A DNA stretch of 8,148 bases from an uncultured Eubacteriales bacterium (GTDB lineage Bacteria; Bacillota; Clostridia; Oscillospirales; Oscillospiraceae). Within the stretch, counting starts at the first letter, position 1; each line of letters starts with the position of its first letter. A program made the translations under genes and the position numbers. The notes beneath the pieces were generated by a model. It was not told the DNA's origin, ran no database searches, and was given only the letters and a program-made list of their open reading frames with translations. Below are positions 1 through 5,160 of this stretch, piece after piece. The stretch is from the NCBI GenBank assembly GCA_900552015.1, contig URXY01000070.1, positions 1-8,148 of the forward strand. The letters are read 5' to 3'.

Positions 1-1
1 G

Positions 2-139
2 GGCGAGGTGGACGAGGCCGCCGGCACCGCCCGGCTGTGGACGGAACCCCGGGAGGACGGCGGACAGGCGGAGTTGGCCCTGCAGCGGGACGGCGCGTCC
101 TGGCACATCCGCTCCCACCGAATTGTAAACAATCCTTGA
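2..139 (+). CDS. 3' end of an unrecognised protein (partial)
   Basis: An open frame enters from the left edge and gives 45 residues, ending at TGA 137-139. The residues read like a real protein C-terminus: an acidic, Ala-rich stretch, then an alternating pattern ending in ASWHIRSHRIVNNP. Such a Trp-containing last strand is seen at the ends of many small secreted beta-rich or NTF2-like domains, but this is only resemblance. The stop lies just upstream of the htpG promoter, so the gene would be a separate upstream transcription unit on the same strand. No terminator is visible between it and htpG. Function cannot be assigned from 45 residues. Confidence 0.5.
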   Translation, partial: GEVDEAAGTARLWTEPREDGGQAELALQRDGASWHIRSHRIVNNP

Positions 140-145
140 ACCCTC

Positions 146-174
146 TTGCAATTTTTCATGCGAAGGATTATGAT
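146..174 (+). promoter_or_regulatory. sigma-A-type promoter of htpG
   Basis: A -35 box TTGCAA (146-151) and a -10 box TATGAT (169-174) are separated by exactly 17 bases. The predicted transcription start falls near 181, inside the CIRCE operator, so a repressor bound there would block initiation. The -10 matches consensus at five of six positions and the -35 at four of six. Confidence 0.8.
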
Positions 175-178
175 AGCG

Positions 179-205
179 TTAGCACTCAGAAAGTTCGAGT
201 GCTAA
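179..205 (+). promoter_or_regulatory. CIRCE operator (HrcA binding site)
   Basis: The sequence TTAGCACTC, nine bases, GAGTGCTAA is a perfect copy of the CIRCE inverted repeat, which is bound by the heat-shock repressor HrcA in Firmicutes. It starts five bases after the -10 box and overlaps the predicted transcription start, the usual position for HrcA repression. It lies 44 bases upstream of the htpG start codon with no other gene between, so it should control htpG. Confidence 0.95.
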
Positions 206-249
206 CGCTCTTTGTTTACAAAACCGTTTGAGATACAGGAGGCATTGTC

Positions 250-2142
250 ATGGCAAAGAAACAGTTCAAGGCCGAGTCCAAGCGGCTGCTGGATCTGATG
301 ATCAACTCCATCTACACCCACAAGGAGATCTTCCTGCGCGAGATCATCTCCAACGCCAGCGACGCCATCGACAAGCTCTGTTACGTCGCGCTGACGGACG
401 ACAAGGTCGGCATGAACCGCAGCGATTTTGCCATCACGGTGTCGGTCGACAAGGAGAACCGCACGTTGACCGTTTCCGATAACGGCATCGGCATGAGTAA
501 AGAAGAGCTTGAAAACAACCTCGGCGTCATCGCGTCGTCTGGCTCCTACAAGTTCCGTCAGGAGACCGAGGAAAAGGACAAAAAGGACGCCGATATCGAC
601 ATCATCGGCCAGTTCGGTGTGGGCTTCTACTCCGCGTTCATGGTCGCAGACAGCATCACCGTCCGCACGAAGAAATACGGCGAGGAGCAGGCCTATCAGT
701 GGCAGTCCTCCGGCGCGGACGGCTACACGATCACCGAATGCGACAAGGAGGCCGTCGGCACCGACGTCATCATGCACATCAAGCCCGACACGGACGAGGA
801 GAAGTACAGCGAGTACTTGGAATCCTACCGCCTGCACGCGCTCGTGAAGAAGTATTCCGACTACATCCGCTACCCCATCCGCATGATGATGCCCGAGCAG
901 AAGGTCAAAGAGGGCAGCGACCCGGAGAAGCCCGAGTACGAGACCGTCGAGGAGATGAAGACCGTCAACTCCATGGTGCCGCTCTGGCAGCGCAAGAAGA
1001 GCGACGTCACGGACGAAGAGTACAACAAGTTCTACTCCGAGCTGACGCACGAATTCGACAAGCCACAGCGCACGATCACCGTCTCTGCCGAGGGCAGCGT
1101 GACCTATAAGGCGCTGCTGTTCGTCCCCTCCGCGCGCCCGTTCAACTTCTACACGGAAGGATATGAAAAGGGATTGCAGCTCTACTCTGCGGGCGTTCTC
1201 ATCATGGACAAGTGCGACACGCTCCTGCCTGACTATCTGCGCTTTGTGCGCGGCGTGGTCGATTCGCCGGATCTGAGCCTCAACATTTCCCGCGAGCTGC
1301 TGCAGCATGACCGCCAGCTCAAGGTCATCGGCCAGAACCTCGAAAAGAAGGTCCGCGCCGACCTTGAAAAATTCCTCAAGGATGACCGTGAGGGCTATGA
1401 GAAATTCTACGAAAACTTCGGCCGTCAGATCGGTTACGGCATCGTGAGCGACGGCGGCGAGAGCCGCAAGGATTCGCTCAAGGACCTGATGATGTTCTAC
1501 TCCTCCACGCAGAAGAAGCTCACGACGCTCAAAGAGTACGTCGAGCGCATGAAGGAAGACCAGAAGTGCATCTACTACGCCGCGGGCGAGAGCATCGCCG
1601 CCGTGGACAAGCTGCCGCAGACCGAGCTTTTGAAGGACAAGGACTACGAGGTCCTGTACCTGACCGGCGAGACGGACGAGTTCGTTTTGCAGGCGCTGAT
1701 GAACTACGACGAAAAGCCGTTCCGCTCCATCGTGGACGGCGACCTCGAGCTTGGCGGCGAGGATGAGCAAAAGGACGACAGCGAAAGCGCGGAGCTCATG
1801 CAGTTCGTCAAGGAGACGCTCGGCGACAAGATCAAGGAGGCCAAGGTCTCGCACCGCTTGAAGACCCATCCCGTCTGCCTGACGGCGGGCGAGGGCTTCA
1901 GCTTCGAGATGGAAAAGTACTTCAAGAACTTCGAAATGCCCGAGCCCATCAAGGCCGAGCGCATCCTCGAGCTGAATGTCGATCATCCGGCGGTCAAGGC
2001 GATGGCCGCCGCGCTGGCAACGGACCGCGACAAGGCGGCGCTGTATGCCAAGATCCTCTACGATCAGGCAAACCTCATCGCGGGCCTGCCGCTCGAAGAT
2101 CCCAGCGCGTACACCGATATGGTGGCGCAGCTGATGCAGTAA
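250..2142 (+). CDS. htpG: Molecular chaperone HtpG (bacterial Hsp90)
   Basis: This is a complete 630-residue cytosolic ATP-dependent chaperone, close to the family's usual ~620-630. The N-terminal GHKL ATPase domain shows FLREIISNASDA (28-39), with the predicted catalytic Glu31 and Asn35, then DNGIGM (77-82), SSGS (96-99), the lid glycines GQFGVGFYS (120-128) and GTDVIM (170-175). The middle domain carries PLW (244-246) and NISREL (345-350), whose Arg348 corresponds to the arginine that contacts the ATP phosphate. The C-terminal dimerisation domain ends in VAQLMQ and lacks the eukaryotic MEEVD tail, as expected for bacteria. ATG 250 is set by AGGAGG at 237-242, seven bases upstream. The gene is monocistronic: own promoter and CIRCE operator before it, terminator after it. 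CIRCE implies HrcA-controlled heat induction. The long open frame on the opposite strand (202-2163) is a codon-bias shadow. Confidence 0.98.
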   Translation: MAKKQFKAESKRLLDLMINSIYTHKEIFLREIISNASDAIDKLCYVALTDDKVGMNRSDFAITVSVDKENRTLTVSDNGIGMSKEELENNLGVIASSGSYKFRQETEEKDKKDADIDIIGQFGVGFYSAFMVADSITVRTKKYGEEQAYQWQSSGADGYTITECDKEAVGTDVIMHIKPDTDEEKYSEYLESYRLHALVKKYSDYIRYPIRMMMPEQKVKEGSDPEKPEYETVEEMKTVNSMVPLWQRKKSDVTDEEYNKFYSELTHEFDKPQRTITVSAEGSVTYKALLFVPSARPFNFYTEGYEKGLQLYSAGVLIMDKCDTLLPDYLRFVRGVVDSPDLSLNISRELLQHDRQLKVIGQNLEKKVRADLEKFLKDDREGYEKFYENFGRQIGYGIVSDGGESRKDSLKDLMMFYSSTQKKLTTLKEYVERMKEDQKCIYYAAGESIAAVDKLPQTELLKDKDYEVLYLTGETDEFVLQALMNYDEKPFRSIVDGDLELGGEDEQKDDSESAELMQFVKETLGDKIKEAKVSHRLKTHPVCLTAGEGFSFEMEKYFKNFEMPEPIKAERILELNVDHPAVKAMAAALATDRDKAALYAKILYDQANLIAGLPLEDPSAYTDMVAQLMQ

Positions 2143-2161
2143 CATCTGAACATCGCGCAGC

Positions 2162-2194
2162 AAAAGGCGCGGAGCTTCGGCCCCGCGCCTTTTT
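2162..2194 (+). terminator. rho-independent terminator of htpG
   Basis: GGCGCGG (2166-2172) pairs perfectly with CCGCGCC (2183-2189). Above an A-C mismatch the hairpin is closed by a stable C(UUCG)G tetraloop (2175-2180). The stem is preceded by four A and followed by five T (2190-2194). It begins 20 bases after the htpG stop codon. Confidence 0.9.
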
Positions 2195-2228
2195 CACGTC
2201 CTGACGGCCCCGCGCCTATACTGGCATA

Positions 2229-2246
2229 CAGGCGATGCTCCGCCTG
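2229..2246. repeat. inverted repeat in the ZIP gene leader
   Basis: CAGGCG (2229-2234) and CGCCTG (2241-2246) form a six-base perfect inverted repeat around a six-base loop, 22 bases before the ZIP transporter start. A TATACT at 2217-2222 just upstream could be a -10 box, though no good -35 is visible. The repeat could be an operator for a metal-responsive repressor or simply a leader hairpin. In GC-rich DNA a repeat this short may be chance. Confidence 0.3.
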
Positions 2247-2268
2247 ACAGACGGAAAAGGGGATCAAA

Positions 2269-3009
2269 ATGCTTGGGACACTCTTCTACGCCGCGCTCGG
2301 CACGGCGTTTCTCTTTCTGATGACCACGCTGGGCGCGGCGACGGTATTCTTCTTTGCGCGCGAGGGCAGCGCGCGGACGCAGCGGGCGATGCTGGGCTTT
2401 GCCGCCGGGGTGATGACGGCGGCGAGCGTGTGGAGCCTCATCCTGCCCGCGCTCGAGCAGCTCGCGGCGGTGGGACGGGTGCAAAGCGTCGCGACCGTGG
2501 GCGGGGGCATCGCGCTGGGAAGCGCCTTCCTGCTCGCGCTGGACGTTTTCTGCGAGCGGCGGGGCGAGGTGCAGGAAAATGTCCTCCTGCTCGCCGCCAT
2601 CACGCTGCACAACATCCCAGAGGGCATGGCCGTCGGCCTTGCGTTTGCGCTGGCGGCGGACGGGGAGGGGCTTGCGGGCGCGGCGGCGCTGGCGCTCGGC
2701 ATCGGTGTGCAGAACTTCCCCGAGGGCGCGGCGGTGGCGCTGCCGCTGCGTCAGGCGGGCAAAAAGCGCGGGGAAGCATTTCTTGCGGGCGTGCTTTCGG
2801 GCGCGGTGGAGCCGCTGTTCGGCGTGGCGGCGGCACTGGCGGCGGTGCAGGTACGGCCGCTGATGCCGTGGCTTTTGAGCTTTGCCGCCGGGGCGATGCT
2901 CTGCGTGACGGCGGAGGAGCTCATCCCGCGCGCCGAGGGGCGGGACGGCACCTGCGCGTTCCTCGTCGGATTCCTGCTGATGATGGCGCTCGACGTGGGG
3001 CTGGGATAA
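2269..3009 (+). CDS. ZIP family metal transporter (GufA-like)
   Basis: A 246-residue, very hydrophobic membrane protein with about eight predicted transmembrane segments, the normal size for bacterial ZIP proteins. These move Zn2+ and sometimes other divalent cations into the cytoplasm. The diagnostic metal-site motifs are present: HNIPEG (114-119) in the fourth helix, with His114, Asn115 and Glu118, and QNFPEG (148-153) in the fifth, with Gln148, Asn149 and Glu152. SGAVEPLFG (177-185) and AEELIP (215-220) match conserved helix 6-7 features of the GufA branch. The loop between helices 3 and 4 is short and lacks a His-rich tract. ATG 2269 follows AGGGGA (2258-2263) by five bases. The gene stands alone, 126 bases after htpG and beyond its terminator. 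Metal specificity cannot be told from sequence alone. Confidence 0.93.
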   Translation: MLGTLFYAALGTAFLFLMTTLGAATVFFFAREGSARTQRAMLGFAAGVMTAASVWSLILPALEQLAAVGRVQSVATVGGGIALGSAFLLALDVFCERRGEVQENVLLLAAITLHNIPEGMAVGLAFALAADGEGLAGAAALALGIGVQNFPEGAAVALPLRQAGKKRGEAFLAGVLSGAVEPLFGVAAALAAVQVRPLMPWLLSFAAGAMLCVTAEELIPRAEGRDGTCAFLVGFLLMMALDVGLG

Positions 3010-3050
3010 AAATTCTCTCTTTGGTTGACATAAAACGTACAACAAACCCC

Positions 3051-3071
3051 TTACAGCTCAGAAAGCTGTAA
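3051..3071. repeat. perfect 8-bp hairpin between the direct repeats
   Basis: TTACAGCT (3051-3058) and AGCTGTAA (3064-3071) are perfect complements around the five-base loop CAGAA. No T-run follows on either strand, so it is not a typical terminator of the ZIP gene. An operator or a structured leader element is more likely. Confidence 0.5.
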
Positions 3072-3089
3072 AAGTTGACGAGCGTTGAC

Positions 3090-3098
3090 TGTTACAAT
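3090..3098 (+). promoter_or_regulatory. possible extended -10 promoter of the 59-aa gene
   Basis: TGTTACAAT fits an extended -10 element: TG, one base, then TACAAT at 3093-3098. Transcription would start near 3105, about 20 bases before the start codon. No -35 box sits at normal spacing; TTGACG at 3075-3080 is only 12 bases away. The element lies inside the second direct repeat. Confidence 0.4.
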
Positions 3099-3125
3099 AC
3101 AACAAAGGGGCGAAAAGGAGAAGCT

Positions 3126-3305
3126 ATGTTAACGACAGATGAGTTGAGACGGATGAGCCAGATCGAACGATGCGAGTACCTCGCGCGGATGAAGCTCGAA
3201 AACCCGATGGAGAAGTACGAGCGCGAGCGCGATTCACGCGTGTACCGCTTTTCGAGCATCGATGAGGCAGTCGGCGTGCTGAGCGTCGTGCGCCGCGCGT
3301 GGTGA
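3126..3305 (+). CDS. 59-aa protein of unknown function
   Basis: A short, highly charged, probably helical protein beginning MLTTDELRRMSQIERC. It is rich in Arg and Glu through residue 40 (the ENPMEKYERERDSR region) and ends VLSVVRRAW. ATG 3126 is chosen because AAGGAG (3115-3120) sits five bases upstream. A TTG at 3075 would extend the frame but falls inside the promoter-like repeats. It has no signal peptide or membrane segment. The next gene starts 11 bases after its stop, with its ribosome binding site touching the stop codon, so the two are probably co-translated. I do not recognise the family. Its pairing with a tail-fibre-like gene suggests a chaperone, regulator or partner of that protein, which is a guess. 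Confidence 0.7.
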   Translation: MLTTDELRRMSQIERCEYLARMKLENPMEKYERERDSRVYRFSSIDEAVGVLSVVRRAW

Positions 3306-3316
3306 GGGGGACGGAG

Positions 3317-3832
3317 ATGGAAAAAACGGCCAATTATCAGCTCCCCCAGTGGGTGAAAGAGGACGCGATCAAGATGGAGGACTTCAACGCGGCGTTCGGC
3401 ACGCTGGACGGCGCGCTGAAAACGCAGTCCGACGCCATCGCGGGCAAGGCGGGCGGGGAGGACCTGACCGCCGTGCGGCAGAGCGTGGCCGCGCTGGAGC
3501 AGACAGTCGCCAAGAGCAAGCTCTGCCGCGTGAAGTACGGCAGCTACACCGGCAACGGCAAAAACGGCAGCGCGAACCCGACTGCGGTGAACTGCGACTT
3601 CTATCCCGTGCTGTTCGGCATCTGGTACAGCGGCAACAACATCCAGTTTGCCATGCGCGGCGGCAGCGGCCTGTATCACAACGTGCTCGGGCAGAACAAC
3701 GTCACGAACTGGCAGGACAACGGCCTGAGCTGGTACTGCGACAGGGCGGAATACGGCTACCAGCCGAACGCCATCCAGTACAATGAGGCTAATATGACCT
3801 ATCGTTATATCCTGTTTGGCTACGACCAGTAA
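3317..3832 (+). CDS. phage tail-fibre-like protein
   Basis: A 171-residue protein. The N-terminus, TANYQLPQWVKEDAIKMEDF followed by an AAFGTLDGAL segment, resembles the start of fibre or baseplate-associated proteins in Firmicutes phages. Residues 48-68 look like a short coiled coil. The C-terminal part (about 73-171) is Gly, Asn and Tyr rich: YGSYTGNGKNGS (74-85), NNVTNWQDNGLSWY (127-140) and a final TYRYILFGY. This matches receptor-binding tip domains built of repeated beta-strands. ATG 3317 is preferred over GTG 3299 because AGGGGG (3305-3310) lies six bases upstream. Its own terminator follows. It is far smaller than a complete tail fibre and no other tail genes are nearby, so it is an orphan. 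The last ~17 codons are noticeably more AT-rich than the rest, possibly from module exchange. Confidence 0.7.
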   Translation: MEKTANYQLPQWVKEDAIKMEDFNAAFGTLDGALKTQSDAIAGKAGGEDLTAVRQSVAALEQTVAKSKLCRVKYGSYTGNGKNGSANPTAVNCDFYPVLFGIWYSGNNIQFAMRGGSGLYHNVLGQNNVTNWQDNGLSWYCDRAEYGYQPNAIQYNEANMTYRYILFGYDQ

Positions 3833-3846
3833 AAGCGGATAGAAAA

Positions 3847-3894
3847 CAGCTCCGAGCCTTGCGGCTCGGGGCTGAAACTTTAGTTAAAGTTTTT
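3847..3894 (+). terminator. terminator after the tail-fibre-like gene
   Basis: CAGCTCCGAGCC (3847-3858) pairs with GGCTCGGGGCTG (3863-3874), twelve base pairs with one G-U, around the loop TTGC. A second dyad, AAACTTTA / TAAAGTTT (3875-3892), follows directly and ends in a run of five T (3890-3894). The first stem is the stronger; together they should stop transcription from the left. Confidence 0.8.
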
Positions 3895-3914
3895 GGAAAT
3901 CGTCTTAGTTGTGA

Positions 3915-3992
3915 TAAGCGCGACGACGGTGGCATCGTCAGGAAACGAGCCGAGTTGATGACCGACTTTGCGAACATCCTTCGTTCAGCCAT
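3915..3992 (-). pseudogene. truncated phage replication protein (replisome-organiser N-terminus)
   Basis: The first 26 codons read MAERRMFAKSVINS followed by ARFLTMPPSSRL. This closely resembles the conserved N-terminus of phage replisome-organiser or DnaD-like proteins of Firmicutes, which usually continue with a tyrosine-rich turn and an ADDDG motif. Here the homology stops after codon 26 (near 3915) and the frame runs through unrelated sequence, the terminator and the end of the opposite-strand fibre gene before stopping at 3789. The ATG at 3992-3990 overlaps the stop codon of the preceding gene by eight bases, as in a translationally coupled operon, so this is a real gene start. GGGGGTGG six bases upstream could serve as ribosome binding site. 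The rest of the gene was lost by deletion or rearrangement. Family assignment is from recall of the N-terminal motif only. Confidence 0.65.
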
Positions 3993-4302
3993 TCTGCCAC
4001 CCCCACAGGGTCTCCTGACCGGTCATCTTTAAAAGCGCATCTTCCGCTGCGTGTGAGATCGCCGCGATCTCCCTTGATCGTCTCGACATCGAACTGATAA
4101 AGCGCTGAATATCAAGCGTGCTTGTCGGCAGAAAATACCCATTTTTGCAGTCGGCCAAAATCAGCTTGCCCGCCTTACGCTCCGTCTGGATACGGCGGCG
4201 GATCGACCGCTCGTCCTCACCCGTGAGCTGGACAAGCTCTGTGAGCGTTGTGCCATTTTCGCTGCCCTCATGAAGCAGGTCGGACACCAAATAATGTTTC
4301 AC
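3985..4302 (-). CDS. 105-aa winged-helix-like DNA-binding protein of the element
   Basis: A 105-residue protein with a predicted helix-turn-helix at about residues 18-46 (TLTELVQLTGEDERSIRRRI), a short beta wing (KLILADCKNGYFLP, 46-59) and a helical C-terminus with SMSRRSREIAAISHAAEDAL (70-89). This layout is typical of small proteins between xis and the replication gene in Firmicutes phages and integrative elements; they are presumed DNA-binding, with no well-defined role. The start is GTG (4302-4300), preceded by AAGGAGGTG with a five-base gap. The GTG overlaps the xis stop codon (GTGA), and the stop overlaps the truncated replication gene by eight bases. It is thus the second gene of a coupled leftward operon. 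Confidence 0.75.
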   Translation of the reverse strand: MKHYLVSDLLHEGSENGTTLTELVQLTGEDERSIRRRIQTERKAGKLILADCKNGYFLPTSTLDIQRFISSMSRRSREIAAISHAAEDALLKMTGQETLWGWQNG

Positions 4303-4481
4303 GCCTGCACCTCCTTGACCTGTCGACTCTCAGCCTCGAGATATTCACGCAGCGCCTCGACGTTCACGAGAAAACGATTTCCGGAATAGACGCCCGGGCA
4401 AACACCCTGTGCCACAAGGCGACGTACAAGGCTTTCGGGGATTTCAAGATAACGTGCAACTTGCCGAACTGTTCGGAACAT
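4299..4481 (-). CDS. xis: excisionase-like protein (Xis, helix-turn-helix)
   Basis: A 60-residue MerR-type winged helix protein of the excisionase family. The order is typical: RTVRQVARYLEIPESLVRRL (3-22, helix-turn-helix), then a wing GVCPGVYSGNRFLVN (26-40), then VEALREYLEAES (41-52). Excisionases bend the attachment-site arms and bias the integrase toward excision. The length matches small Xis proteins. ATG 4481 has AAGGAGG nine bases upstream. It is the first gene of the leftward operon and is divergent from the repressor-integrase operon, so integration and excision functions are driven from opposite promoters. The gene looks intact even though its integrase partner is interrupted. Confidence 0.8.
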   Translation of the reverse strand: MFRTVRQVARYLEIPESLVRRLVAQGVCPGVYSGNRFLVNVEALREYLEAESRQVKEVQA

Positions 4482-4520
4482 AAGTGATAGCCTCCTTTCA
4501 ATTTATTTTTGCAATTTACG

Positions 4521-4549
4521 TTGACTACCGTCTGATTTCACGATACAAT
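4521..4549 (+). promoter_or_regulatory. promoter of the repressor-integrase operon
   Basis: TTGACT (4521-4526) and TACAAT (4544-4549) are separated by exactly 17 bases, each matching the sigma-A consensus at five of six positions. Transcription should start near 4556, about 53 bases before the repressor start codon. I could not pick out a convincing promoter for the divergent xis operon, though it must lie within 4482-4608. Confidence 0.8.
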
Positions 4550-4591
4550 AAAAACGTGAATTAGTCACACAATTTTTAATGTTTTTATTGT
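4537..4591. promoter_or_regulatory. candidate operators in the divergent control region
   Basis: Two overlapping inverted repeats are visible. TTCACG (4537-4542) and CGTGAA (4555-4560) flank the -10 box with a 12-base spacer. A longer perfect pair, ACAATAAAAAC (4545-4555) and GTTTTTATTGT (4581-4591), encloses a smaller GTGA / TCAC dyad (4556-4568). The first resembles an operator at which the XRE repressor could block its own promoter. The second could be an operator or a hairpin in the mRNA leader. Assignment to the repressor is inferred from position. Confidence 0.5.
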
Positions 4592-4608
4592 TTAAAAGGA
4601 GGCGCAAA

Positions 4609-5160
4609 ATGCCACGGCCAAAAGCGGAAATTAATGTTAAACGGTGCGAAAGGCTGAAACAGATTATTAAGGAGCAAGGAATTAAGCAAACCGAGCTTAG
4701 TGAAGAAACTGGTATATCACAGCAATCCATATCCGCAATGGTGCAAGGAAAGGCGAATGTTACGGAGGCAACGGCTGAGATCATGGCTGATAAATTCCCG
4801 CAGTATAGTGTAGCGTGGCTTTTAGGGCTTACCGATTATAAAAACAATGCGGAAGAATTTAAAGCAGCCGTTTCTCAAATGAAACATGAGGGCTACTTGC
4901 TAGCAGAAGGATTGTCAAGTTTTGCGCAGCTGGCCAATTACCAAATAAAATTATGTTCACCTGCTTCTTCTGCACACGGTAAAATTGCCATCGAGGACGC
5001 ACTAAAGGCGGTGCGAGAGGGTTATATAATTTCTCATAATCATACTTCAATTCAACTTTCCCTCGAAGAAATGAGTATCTTTGAAAACGAAGTGCTCGAC
5101 TTCGTTGAATTGCAGTTAAAGCATTTATTCAAGAGAAAGGGGATTTCTGACAATGGCTAA
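4609..5160 (+). CDS. XRE-family transcriptional repressor
   Basis: A 183-residue protein whose N-terminal domain (about 12-76) is a Cro/CI-type helix-turn-helix: CERLKQIIKEQGIKQTELSE, recognition helix SQQSISAMVQGK (38-49), then AVLLGL-like helix 5 (SVAWLLGLTD, 67-76). The remaining ~105 residues are helical and carry no recognisable peptidase site, so RecA-dependent self-cleavage as in CI or LexA is not indicated. It is the likely lysogeny repressor of the element, acting on the divergent control region just upstream. ATG 4609 is preferred over ATG 4579 because AAAAGGAGG sits six bases before it. Its stop TAA overlaps the integrase ATG by eight bases, so the two are translationally coupled. 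AT-rich codon use differs from the host genes on the left. Confidence 0.85.
   Translation: MPRPKAEINVKRCERLKQIIKEQGIKQTELSEETGISQQSISAMVQGKANVTEATAEIMADKFPQYSVAWLLGLTDYKNNAEEFKAAVSQMKHEGYLLAEGLSSFAQLANYQIKLCSPASSAHGKIAIEDALKAVREGYIISHNHTSIQLSLEEMSIFENEVLDFVELQLKHLFKRKGISDNG

Larger units (their letters stand above)
3024..3106. repeat. direct repeat of 60-bp period upstream of the 59-aa gene
   Basis: GTTGAC, eight variable bases, TACAACAAA occurs at 3024-3046 and again at 3084-3106, exactly 60 bases apart. The first copy is followed by CCCC and the second by GGGG, so the ends are complementary. An eight-base hairpin (3051-3071) lies between the copies. A shared 15 of 23 positions in two conserved blocks suggests paired protein-binding sites. 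Each copy contains a TTGAC that resembles a -35 box. Confidence 0.55.

Noticed and set aside
202..2163. A 653-codon open frame on the minus strand opposite htpG
   Set aside because: It mirrors htpG almost exactly, has a Leu/Val/Arg-rich unstructured composition and no ribosome binding site. It is a shadow of GC-rich codon use.
3317..3832. Target gene of a diversity-generating retroelement, because of the many AAC codons in the fibre tip
   Set aside because: There is no reverse transcriptase, no template repeat and no C-type-lectin-like variable domain. Asn-rich tips are normal for fibre proteins.
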